64,000 bases of DNA from positions 7,946,001 to 8,010,000 of the forward strand of contig CM052356.1 of NCBI GenBank assembly GCA_028551475.1, given 5' to 3'. The notes under the pieces are model-generated. The model searched no databases. It was not told where the DNA came from and saw only the letters and a list, made by a program, of their open reading frames with translations. Below, one piece after another: positions 24,801 to 36,108 of this stretch (the first letter of the stretch is position 1; every line of letters starts with the position of its first letter). The position numbers and the translations under genes were made by a program. The stretch is from Casuarina equisetifolia. Taxonomy: Eukaryota; Streptophyta; Magnoliopsida; Fagales; Casuarinaceae.

Positions 24801-27800
24801 CCCAAGGATGGTCAACTAGAATGCTGGATGGCAATAACAGAAAAATGGAGTGGACAAGATAATTATTCAAGCACTTCAATGTTTATAAAGAGCTAAGAAA
24901 ATAAATCGGTCCACAAATAGACACAGAGATCTGACTCATCTATCTCCAACATACGTCATTAACATTTCAGGTTGGACAGATGACTGATACTCATGAGCTC
25001 CTACTATTTGTTTGTTGGTTTAGAATGCAGACAGAATAAGTAGTATAACATCCTTCCCATTTCCCATCCACAGAAAGGACAAAAAAATTAAGTATTATTA
25101 CAGGAGTAAAAGGAGAGTAGAAAAAGAATCATTTTTTTCTAAAGTTTTCCTAAGCCTCTATAGGTAAGTGCAATGGTCAATGAACTTATAAAATATATAA
25201 TAATAATAAGCTACCCTTTCTCTAATAATCAAGTAAGGCTATGAAGCCCTTCCTTCTGCTGGTTTTGGCTTGCCCCTCTTATGGGTTGGAGCTATGGAGC
25301 TTAGCTTAAACTCGTGAAAAGGGAAAAGAGCTTTTTCAGCTTGCTGCTCCCTTTCTCACTTCCGAGAGGCAAAGGGAACCTAACATACGGTTAGTAGACA
25401 ACAGATGGACTTACAATCACCATTGGCATGCCATAAAAAATATCTTACATGATATAATTGTATACAATTGCATTTAGAATATAAAAGCTTCCATAAAAAA
25501 ACAAGAATCATGTGATGTCGAACAACAGATTAGACCACGCTCAAATAGCAAAGTTTAAAGACTGGTTCTCACTGGAGGTCCTCCCTCGCAAAACTCTAAA
25601 ACGCCACGACCTATTAGATTACCCTGTTAAATCAACCAAGCATTAAGAACGAGAATCAGTATAAAGAAGCCGCATGAGAAGGAAAATCAATATATATGAC
25701 TAACTTAATAATAGGCAGTTTGCCAGCATGACAAATTGAATCAATCCATACTAAGCCAACATTTTTCTTCCCTTAGAGGAGTAGAGGAAAGTTAAACCCA
25801 TTCCTACATATAGCTCGCCTGATAGGCAATCATCCCACCTAAAGTCGAAAAGCACATGACGTTGTTTTTATGTAAGAAAGATCAACTAGGGATACATCAA
25901 GAAGAGCTTAACAGCAGCAAACATCCTCAACAAAAAGCATAACCATTCTCCTAAATCTTGAACATAATTAGCTATGAAAGTTCATTAAAAAAATCATGTC
26001 AAATATAAGATAGTGGTCTAAACAACATATGTAATTACATGCATCAAGAAAACCAAGGCAAAATAGGGCAGCCATAAGAAGTGATACAAGTGAGGCAGGA
26101 AGTAGTAAATTCAGGAGGAAGCTAAGCACCAAAAAAGAAAAGATAACGAAATTTTTGGTAGAAAGGCATGATTTTCAAGGAGGCAAAGAAAAGGTACCAA
26201 AAAGGATTTTGCCAAGTTTTTCCCTGAATAAACTAGCAAGAGTAGGCAGCAAAATGTTGAGCAAAGACAGCCACAAACTGTTGAGTCACTTTAATCTATA
26301 TGATGTTTTGATGGTGAATGCAATTAATGAGTAGAAAAAGGGGGAGCTGGAGTTCGATGAGAGAATTAGAAATATAAATACCATGAAGTAGGAAAGTTTC
26401 CATTGAATTTTATCATCAATTGATATTGCAAACATTAGACCTCATACGCAGCGCTTCACTAACATTTACTATGCCGAGTAACTTATGTACAGAATTAATG
26501 AGCTACAAGCTCTCATGTACAAAGTTTGCAGTGTCACCGACTGTGTTTCACAAAACACAGAACTTGTGTGTTCGCAAAATACAGAACTTGCATGTTTCGC
26601 AAAACACAGGTGTTTCACAAACTCACAAAAGCAGGCTGTGCCATGTTTCATATGAGAAAGACATCACTTGTTCAAGAGTCTCGTCGTTAAACAAAACGCA
26701 AGCTTCATAACACAAAACACAGCCAGCACAAGGGTATCTAAACTGCATCACTTCGCACAAGGGCACCTAGAAAAGGTAAAAAATTAGGCTTTGCATTTTC
26801 ACACAGGCTAGGGTTTCACCATTGCTGGGAAAACCCAGATGCTGTCTGATTGCTGCATGTTCTGCAGCTCTTGGTCAAGAATTTTCAACTTAAAGGCTGA
26901 AAGGAGAAGCAGAAGTCACAGATCTTACAAGGGAAAACAAGCTACCTTCAGTGAAAAGAATCTGTTCCTCTTTTTAGCTTAATCTTGTATTTTCCTTGTT
27001 TCCGACTGCTAGATTGCAGTGCTTCACATTGTTCTCATTCATTCAGTTGTAAATCTAAGCAACTTTCGTTGAATCAGTTTAACATTACTTAATGAAACGC
27101 CTAAACTAAGGTAGACATTTAGAATATATGACCCTGATGCTATAGGAGACTCAAGTGTGCCTAAATCTGTAGTTTTTGTTCTGTATTTTCCCAGTGCTGA
27201 GAAAGTGGTTTTGTACTCATGTTTGATTAATATTCGTGTTTGATAATAAATGGGACTCTTTTTGGCCATTTTGTGCTAAAGAAGTGTAATGTAGGCTCAA
27301 GATTGTCTTGAAGTTGAACCACTGTAAAATTGTGTCCACTATTTTCAGAATCCCGAACTCCATGTTGTGATTTGAGTGTGCATATATTCACCACTTCATT
27401 CTGCACCATGAACTAGATGTTTTGTATCCTATTGACATTTAATTCATCTTCTTCACTCACTGAATATCATTTAGTTCATAATTGATGGAGGAAAAGTATT
27501 GAACCACCTAGCCAACCATGAATCCGATTCAACCACCTTCTTGGGTTGCTTCTCGGTTATTACACAAACACACACATAGACTGACGCAAAAGAAGCAAAC
27601 TTATTTTGCCTCATCAACTAAAAAAGAGCGAATAATTTCATATGTGCAACTGATCAAAGAAAAGGCCCATCAAGTCTACTGAGTGCCTACCGATTGATTG
27701 AATTATGTATGTTGGATAATGTAAAAAGTGATGTCAACTTGTTCAAGATATACAATGAAGGCACAGTTAACCAGTTATCAAACAGTCATCATATGGAGCA

Positions 27801-30541
27801 TCTTGCATTACAAAGACACAAGAAACATGAAAAATCAGGTCCTCATAAATCACCTGGGAGAGACCAACTATGTTGTAACCCTCTCTCAGCTCTTTCATTT
27901 CCTTCACCTGTAATATAATATTGAATTCAATAATGGGAAAAAATAAAATAAAATCCACAAAAGTAAAACAGCCAGTATCCAAGATAGCTATACCACCTTC
28001 TTGCAAACAATTCCAGCCTGCAAACATGTGAACTCATTTAAATGAGAATCCAAAAATGTATAGTACTTTAATTAGAAAGGTCTAGCTTTATTTAGCACTT
28101 GCCTGTTCCTCAAGAGGCATAAACCAGGAATCCCAAGTTCCAGATCCAACTTCTCTGCAGCGAGGACAGAAATGAGCATATGGAGGATAAATCTCACATT
28201 GAGGAAGGTCATGATACAAATGTACAAGGGCAAAAGTTACGATGAAGACAATGAGATAAGCTCAGAGTTGTTCCAGAAAATACTGAGAAATCCTGGAACA
28301 CATAGACTAATAACATAAGATATAAAAGCATCTAGTCATGTTTTATCTGCTTCTTACATAAAAATTGACTTATTTTAATTTTTTATCAAACCATGCAGCT
28401 GCACCACAAGGTGTAAAAGAAGTGATTATCATCTTTCAAAACAAATTCTTTTCTCAAGTACAATTTGATCAATGATCAGGATATAATTTTTTTAGGGGAT
28501 CCTCTTTTAGACAAGCATACATGCAATATCCTTCAGTGCCCGAAAAGTTGCCCAATAGCTCAGTGAAATGTTTAACTCCTTGATTAGAGCACTGATCACC
28601 AATGCCTGCCATGAAACAGTACAATAGAATAATGACTCCATGAAGATCAACCACATAAACGTTAACAACAATAACAAAGGACCAATTTAAACGATCCTCT
28701 AATCCATTAACATTAGTGTGCAAGGCATGAGATCCTAACAATCAGGAGGAGAATAAATGAAAAAGCTGAGAAATATCAAAGAGTTAACGGAATCTATGCA
28801 AAGAATATCAAAATTCAAGGCTGTAACATAATGGATTCACAAAAAAGCAGGATCTTGATTTTCAAAATGTCAAACTTCTAATAGTACATGATAATGAAGA
28901 CTTTTAACTGCCAAATTATTATTCGGTCCATTAAGCTTCACAGAAGATTAATGAACAAGGTAGTTAGTTGAAGACATAATGACAACCGTTATCATCTCTT
29001 GAAATTCATAAGACGAAGACATGACAGAAGCCATTATCATCTATTGACACACACATTGTGTTACTGTCAAAAAGTTTAGAAGAAATTAGGGGGACACATT
29101 TAAATACAAATAGTGAAGCGCATTCAAAAGACTAAATTAAAACACAATTTACAATTTAGTTCGGTGAGAATTAAGCTAGCATCCCATCATTTTAGGTACA
29201 TCCCAGTCTAAAGTTACGCACCATTAGAAGATTCCAACAAAAGCACAGGTGGTATAACTTGCAATCTAACCATAAGAATTGGTTTTTCCTATTGATTTGT
29301 AAATCAAATTACAGAATAAAAACATTTTAGACGCAGCTAGCGGTAACTGCAGAAATTTGTTCTACACTGAAAGGTTTTAATTAAAGGAGTCGGTACTGAT
29401 GCCAACCTCAACTTGTCTCCTACCGCAACAGATTGGCAATTAGCATAACTAACATGCATCATCATTCCCTTAGCTTATATTCCTTCTGCTTAGTCTTCTT
29501 CAGAAAGCAAATCTTACTTTATACAACTAAAAATTGATTTGCATAAATTGTATGAAAAGAAGTTACGGGAACCTCGCTCACAAGCAAGTTTGCAAGCTTT
29601 ACTTAAAATCAAGCTTGTAAATAAGTTCTTATTGTGTGTGGAAGCAAGCAGGCGATGTCATTTCCCCATTCATGATTACCATTCTGCAATTGATTCCCAT
29701 ACTCTCGCTCTGTTTGCCATTTTGTTCACATTTTTGTCAGCAATCGCAAAATAATGAGTTTCGAATGGTACCAATCCCCCATATTAGGGTTTTCAGGGCC
29801 ACCCAAAGGGCTTGTTGGGTTCTCACCAATTTTAAATTGAAAGAGGAAATTCACAATCTGTGGAAGGGAGTTTGGATGCCTATGCTCCAATATCTTCCTC
29901 CTAACCCCTAACGGGACCATGTTCACTCAAATATAGGCATACTTGATGTTTTCAGTTAAATATTATGCCACCGATTAGATTAATTGAAAAATTTAGTCCT
30001 ATCGAGATGAATCCTATTGCAACAAAATCTAGTGAAAAGTTGCTTCCAAATGATCAAACAGAATGAAGATCCATTTCATTTCTCATTTCAATAGTCATGG
30101 AAGACAAGCGTATACACCCGTATAATTCACTTAACGATTTTAAAATGCGGTTTCCATATGAACAACTATGATCAAATCCTTGTTTATTCCATTAAAAATT
30201 CAACATCGTAGTCTTTTTAGCATCATGGCAACTCAAAATCCAGTGAAAGGCCATACTTTTTCCTTACAAATTACAGAAGCTTTCATCATACAAATTCTAG
30301 CAACAAGGACATCAATTATTAAAAGCTTGAACGTCAAACTTCAAAATATATCAAGTCAAAAGTAAAATCCAAACACCCAGCGGGAAAAGAAAAAAAAATC
30401 CCATAATAACACGAATCAAAAACAGATTTAACGAATCAAAATATTACCATGAAGTACTACGAAGGGTATTGCCTGTGATAGCGGGATGGTTATGAAAACC
30501 CAGAGAAAAATGGAGGCGATGACCGGTAAGGGAAAAGCCAT
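21830..30541 (-). CDS. PPT1: Palmitoyl-protein thioesterase 1-like, twelve exons
   Basis: Minus-strand coding exons: 30541-30448, 28605-28521, 28154-28103, 28017-27997 (21 nt), 27907-27854, 25623-25573, 24441-24379, 23769-23704, 23491-23453, 23141-23019, 22886-22794, 22081-21830. They join in frame to 330 residues. A signal peptide (about residues 1-24, ending PLSQA) precedes PFVVLHGIGD. The catalytic triad expected for PPT1 is present: Ser about 101 in GLSQG, Asp about 220 in [11 protein letters not shown], His about 276 in GNHLGIS. The Ser-Asp and Asp-His spacings closely match the animal enzyme. Other family blocks are [21 protein letters not shown] and [12 protein letters not shown]. The enzyme removes thioester-linked palmitate from proteins in lysosome/vacuole-type compartments. 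Intron 3 uses a GC donor (28102-28101). The basic C-terminal tail after VVPYLEDE is longer than the animal protein and varies in plants. Confidence 0.93.
26542..26609. repeat. 24-bp imperfect tandem repeat (about 3 copies) in intron 5
   Basis: Three consecutive units resembling TGTTTCGCAAAACACAGAAC (24-bp period) lie inside the 2.2-kb intron of the thioesterase gene. The remainder of that intron (25624-27853) has no recognised exon or transposon domain. Confidence 0.7.
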
Positions 30542-31893
30542 GGATAAATGAGACAGAATTGATAAAAGGGATGGAAATGACTACAGGAACTTGCGGAGGA
30601 TTGATCGTTTCTCGCCTCCGTTGGTTGGTTAGGGCGTTCTGGTGATTTGGTGAAGAACTCTAAAGACGCGGGAGGTAAAAACCCAGTCCTCTTGTGCACT
30701 CCGGAAGCATGTCTTCTTCCTCACACCGGCTTCCTTCTTCAACTAACCAACCGCTCGTCAATTTAGATTCGATTGGACCCTCTCTTTCTTCTTGCGTATT
30801 ATGCGTGCTTGGGACGAGACTCTTCACTCTGTTACAATAATTGACGAACGGTACCCTTTTCCGTCTTTTAGTTTCTTTTCTATTATTTTATTCGACATTT
30901 GAAGATAGAATAATCAATTTTTATAATCAAAATAAATTCCACGAGTTAAAAGAAACAAATGATGGTTTACTTTAGTAAAAGAAGTTGTTTCCTATTTTGA
31001 CAAAGCAACTTAAACAATATAAATTCATTTTTTAAATTATTTTTTATTTTCGATTTAACTTACTACTAAATTAGTATAGTAATTAATTGTCGAAGAATTT
31101 ATAAAAATTTTAGTTTTTTATTAAAGTAGAATGGAAAACACTATATAATAGATGTTAACTTAATTTTTAATTAAATTCATTTAAGTAGAGTATATTAAGT
31201 TAGTCTATAAGTGAAATATATATGAATTGGTATAAATTGTGACTAGCTGAATAAGACTGTGATGAGTAAATTTATTAAATAACACATAAAATCAAAACTA
31301 AATCTTATCTTTTAAATTATAATATAAATTTATATTATTTTTAAAATTACATAAAATTATTTTTTTACAAAAAATACAATTTAAAATTTTCTCATCGAGT
31401 CTATACTTCTTCCTATGAGAATAAAAGATTTTTCCTTTCAATTACAAAATCAATTCACATTTGTAAATTTTTAGTGTAATAAAAATAAATCACAAAAACG
31501 ACTTATTCTTTTTAACTATTCTCTTTTGATTTTATTAGTAATACAAACAAATCCTATAAGGTTTGTGATCTTAAATAATAAGTTGTTTAGATTCATTAAT
31601 TCTCTTAGGAATTAAGACAGGGCCTCAAGTCTGTTTGGAAAACCGCATTGGATGATTTGAGTTTGAATTTAGTGAGCTGGTCGTAAGTAATTAAACGTAA
31701 ATCCCAAAAGCACTACACAAAATTTATGAAGCTCCTATTTATTCACCAAACTAAGATTGTTCCCATTTCCAGGGATTCACATCCAACGGGTTTAAGAAGG
31801 GAAATGGAAAAACGCACCCTAAGCTAGCTGTGCATACAAAACACAAGAAACACCAGAAACAGAGTACGAAACAGAGCAACCGTCCTCTATTTC
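30542..31893. other. Intergenic AT-rich region
   Basis: The left part is the thioesterase 5' UTR and promoter. The rest is strongly AT-rich (about 30880-31600). From about 31640 onward it resembles the DNA downstream of HSP copy 2 (35870-36060), so it belongs to the HSP duplication and includes the HSP copy 1 3' UTR. Confidence 0.6.
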
Positions 31894-33003
31894 TTAGTCA
31901 ACCTTCACTTGGAACACATCTTTCCGCTCTTCCTCCTTCACTTTCGGCACCAGCACCTTCAGAACCCCATTCTTCATCTCCGCCTTCACTGAATCCAGCT
32001 TGTAGAGATTCGGAGGCAGGTCCAGCCTGCTAGAGTACCTTCTCCCACCTTCCTCCTCCTCATCCTCTGATTCTTTCTCGCCTTCACCTCTGATAATCAG
32101 AGTGTTCTGCTCTACCGAGACCTTCACGTTTTCCTTATCCAGCCCGGGCATATCCATCCGAATGTACAAACCGTTCTCGTCCTCCTTCACATCCCAGCCT
32201 CTGCGGGACCCAGCTCCCAGGCCTTGCGATGCTGCAACAAATGGATTCTCCATGAACTGGTCCATCAGGTTAAGGACCTGGCTTAGGCTTCTTGTTGGAG
32301 AGAATGGATCGAACACATCTGCATCTTCGTTCAAAACACGGTGAGTTGCAATTCAAATCCAGAGAACACAAACTAGACAACCAGTAACAAAAACGACTAA
32401 GTAGTCGACAAACCAGAATCAACAGAAAAACCATGGGAAAACTAAGGCATCTCAGGCATCAATAGATTCTTTCGAAAGACTTCTTACATATAACATTTAG
32501 ACTGAAACTCTTTTCACGGAAAAGATCCAAGAACCTTTGAACTTCATACAGGAGCTTAAGCTGAAATCGGCTATAGCAGTGACTAGATACTCATAACTCA
32601 TCACTTTTGTATCACAAACAAGGCAGCAACAAATATAGAACAGAGAATAACTGATAAATTGATTTTCATAGTACGCTTTCCATAGAAGCACTTCCTTATC
32701 TTTGCTGCGACTCCTCGATTCTTAACAGACAACAAAAGCTTAGGAAACAGGAAAACAAGATTATAGAAAACTAAGAAAACAACTACCAGAGATGAAGCCA
32801 GGGCCGCGGCGTCGAGAGATGGAGCGGCCAGAGCGGCGGTCGACATCGACGTCCCGGTCGTCCTCATCGAAGCGAGAGACCTGGGTCTCAGTGTTGAAGG
32901 AGCGAGAAAGAGAGGGAGCAATGGAGGCAGAGCGGGCCGGGTTGAGGAACCTGGCGAAGAAGCTTGGAACGGTGACCCGTCGGAGAGCAACAGACGATGC
33001 CAT
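31894..33003 (-). CDS. HSP23.6: Mitochondrial small heat-shock protein, copy 1 (intact)
   Basis: Exon 1 is 33003-32787 (72 codons + 1 nt) and exon 2 is 32318-31894. One 468-bp GT-AG intron separates them, giving 213 residues. Exon 1 is a basic, Ser/Arg-rich presequence (MASSVALRRVTVPSFFARF...) typical of a mitochondrial targeting peptide, then an acidic linker. Exon 2 opens with [22 protein letters not shown], the hallmark of plant mitochondrial HSP22/23.6. The alpha-crystallin domain follows ([19 protein letters not shown] to the end), with the C-terminal NGVLKVLVPK (GVL motif). An acidic SEDEEEEGG loop is inserted within the domain. Family role: ATP-independent holdase protecting mitochondrial proteins under heat. 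Upstream there is a TATA box and two heat-shock elements, so heat induction is likely. The same intron position occurs in copies 2 and 3. Confidence 0.94.
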
Positions 33004-33120
33004 CGTAATCGTAGGAACCGCAAGACGTATGACCGGTGATGTGATGGGCTGGCTTTGGAGAGTGCTAATCTCGCTTTTTGGGGGTTTTAGCTTTGCAGAG
33101 ATGGAGGAGTGGGGGTTTAG

Positions 33121-33126
33121 TTTATA
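33121..33126 (-). promoter_or_regulatory. TATA box of HSP copy 1
   Basis: Reads TATAAA on the minus strand, about 118 bp upstream of the HSP copy 1 start codon. This leaves room for a leader of roughly 85-90 nt. Heat-shock elements lie a further 65-105 bp upstream. Confidence 0.7.
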
Positions 33127-33190
33127 AAGGAGTCAAGGAGGAAATGAAATCCAGAAAAAGGAGACGTGGAGAAGGGGCAAGAATTGTGGA

Positions 33191-33230
33191 GAACGTTCCA
33201 GAGCTGAGGGCATTGGAGAAGTTTCTAGAA
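33191..33230 (-). promoter_or_regulatory. Heat-shock elements of HSP copy 1
   Basis: Two HSF-binding arrays are visible. At 33191-33198 is GAAcgTTC, followed by caGA. At 33218-33230 is a perfect three-unit element, GAAgtTTCtaGAA. Alternating GAA/TTC at 5-bp spacing is the established HSE consensus, and the position just upstream of the TATA box is typical of heat-inducible plant small HSP genes. Confidence 0.8.
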
Positions 33231-33259
33231 TATGAGACAAGAAGAACCCCAGGGATTAT

Positions 33260-34479
33260 CTACTCAACGCCCCGTTGCCAGGCCATAAAATGAATGTTTA
33301 TCCTTTTTTCTTTTTTTTTTTTCTTCCACCAAGAATTGATTCTGAGCTATGCACTGCATCATACAGTGAAAAAGGAGGTAAGGGAGTATTACTCGCGTCA
33401 ATTCAATTAATATATTACGGCCCTTCTATATTTCTAAACCAAAGTGATTAATATCACAATTTTCTAATATTCTATCATATTATGTCGTAGTTGGAAGGAA
33501 TATTAAGAATTGTAAAACTTTTGTTACAGTAATCTCATATGTTATAAAATGGTCTTATAGTGAAGCTTGATGTTGTAAATGTCTCATTTTTTTAAGATAG
33601 AATGCATTTTTAGGTAAGAAGTGATGGTAAGAATCTTTTTTTTTTTAAATATAAAATAGTAATGAATGAAAAACTTTTGCAATGAAAAAGTATTGGCTAA
33701 AAGAAATATTTTTGTAATATTATTTCAGTAATTTTTTTTTATATTTCTTTGATTTTGTTGTTTAGTTTTTCGTGCATGCAGGGATCCCAAGTCACCCAAA
33801 ATAAGTATGGTCATGTATTTCACTCAAAATAACTATGGTCTTGCAAATCAACACTTAGCTCAAAAACAAACAAATATATTTTTGCAAGATAAATGACTAG
33901 CCCAAATCCAGTACTCTAGAATAACATGTTTTCAGCCCTCAACTAATGCAACAATGTAATCAAACCCAACATTTACTCCAACAAATAATAAATGTAGCAT
34001 TAATACAACGTTTTATATAAATATTATATCAATAATTTCTTATGTTGATTTTCTTTTTAGAACATATTTCTATTAAAAAAAAATATTTTCAAATACTTTT
34101 TTCTTTTTATCATCACCAAAATAAATAACGGACTAATAATATTTCTAATAAAAACCAATGAGCTTGGCAACCCATTTCTGTTGCAGTGGAGTCAACAACT
34201 TATGGTCCATCGTAAGAATATTATTTCTCGCATGCAGATTGTTAGGGCGTTCTTGCGAATAGGCCACTAGTCATTTCCCTTGAAGCAAGATGGCTCCCAC
34301 TCCAAACCTAGAAACTGTCTATCACTACCACGAAGTCCTTTCCAAAGTCAAGAAAGCCAAAAGAGAAGCTCTGATCATGGTCATTTTAAGCTTAGAAAAG
34401 GCCTTCTCAGTGTCCAAATTCCAAAAAGCGAAAAAAAAAAAAGTTTCCTTTTCAAGAATGTTGTAATAGGAATTGCACA
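33260..34479. other. AT-rich intergenic region, nothing recognised
   Basis: Distal upstream DNA of HSP copy 1, dominated by A/T tracts. I see no coding exon or RNA gene. The right end may contain unrecognisable remains of the gypsy element that follows. Confidence 0.45.
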
Positions 34480-35870
34480 AAGTCCATAGTGGGATATAAA
34501 CTTCCAGTAATATAACTTGTCAAACTAAGAAATCCCTGCAATCCTTTTAATGCCAACAATCATTGCCAAGCTGACATATCTTTTATCTTTGAGTGATTTG
34601 CAGAGATTCTATTTTCCTTAATAATATATTTCAAGTACTAAACTTTACTTATCTCAAAAGAACATTTGGATGACTTAATAAAAAATTGATGTTGCTTTAG
34701 GATAGAAAAACAATAGTTACATGTGGAATATGAAGTCCTCATTCCCCACCATAAATAAGAATATTATCAAAAAAATACTAAAACAAAATTTTTGAGTTGT
34801 TCTTAAAAACAAAATTTATAATAGCATGATTGGGAGTTTGAAGGCATTACTTAAAACTCAAAATGATCATTGTTAGTTTGAAAAGTAATCTTTTCCACAT
34901 TCGTACTTTCTATGCAAACTTAGTAATAATTAGACCTTAAGTCAAGTTTAATAAAATATCTAATCTCATGCGACTCATCTAATAATTTGTCCATAATAGT
35001 AATGGAAAACTTATACTGATGATTTTGTTCAATGCATGGTAATTGATATATAATTGCCAACACCCATCCTATTTCTTGACTAAAAAGACAAACAAAAAAG
35101 GGTCTTTACTAAGCCGAAAAAGCCTTGCCGCCAATAGGTTCTTCAGCATTAGTTCAATCACATTTTTCTATGCATATAGGTAGCATTATGATCGTCTTTA
35201 CTATAGCTCTTTCTATTAATTTGATGCGGAAGTCCCCATGGCTCAACAAAAAGGTCACGTTGTTTTCCTTGTTCTCCCTATTCTTCTTCCTCATAAACAA
35301 CCCTAATACCAGCCCATTCCTTGCTTAGACAAAGCCTTATACAGTGTTTTCCTTTAACGCTCAATTTTTTCACCCCCATAACTTAAACTTCATATGAAGG
35401 CCTGAGAAATCCCATTAAATGAACCCAAGGGAGGCTAACGAAGACGCCCCAGCACGACTTTAGTCCCCGTCATGTCTAACAGATAAAATCATTAGAAAAT
35501 TGCATACCTTGAGCTTTCCACTAGTTTTCCGACACAAGCCTGGATTTTTAATTCAATCTCTATTAGCTACGATAACTTCAACATTCTTGTTCTTTTCTGC
35601 TACGAAACCCAGCTAAGCAAGTATAGTCATAATCACGAAATTGTGATGGCTGGTAGAATTGATCAAAAAGCAAATCTTTGCACTGAATTCCTAAAAACGC
35701 CTATTACCTTCATGGTGTCACAGAAATTGGTTTGATATTCCTCCACGATGCCAGCGGCACTTTTTCATCATTAGGGGTTTGAGGATAGTTTGAAGAATTG
35801 ATTGACTCTACGTATCCATTCAGTGGGATCGGTTCAAAATTTTCGTTGATCACACCAGCACACACATTTG
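34480..35870 (-). mobile_element. Second degenerate Ty3/gypsy relic (RT + gag traces)
   Basis: Minus-strand translation shows, from about 35200 down, a SSPFFVCLFSQEIGWVLAI-like segment, then SITIMDKLLDESHEIRYF and IKLDL. These correspond to the gypsy RT blocks 'SSPVLLVKKKDGSWR' and 'FPITIMDKLLDELH..YFSKLDL'. Further on, about 34690-34480, are LKQHQFFIKSSKCSFEISKV, then IKDMSAW, LKGLQGFLSLT. Traces of a gag-like VPLASW block occur near 35740-35860. Many stops are present. It sits between HSP copies 1 and 2 on the same strand, close to the end of homology between their 3' flanks. Confidence 0.72.
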
Positions 35871-36108
35871 ATGATTGAGTTTGAATTTATGGAGGAAGTC
35901 ATAACTAATTAAGCCTAAAACCAAAAACTACAAATTGTTAAGCTCCTCTTTATTCACCAAACTTACGTTGTACCCATTTCCAGGAACTCACATCCACCAA
36001 GTTTAAAAAGAAGAAAAGAAGGGACGCATCCTAAGATGTGCATACAAAAAAAAGAAAACAGAGCAAGAAACAGAGCCCGACGCTCTCAAACCAACTCTCC
36101 CGTTACTC

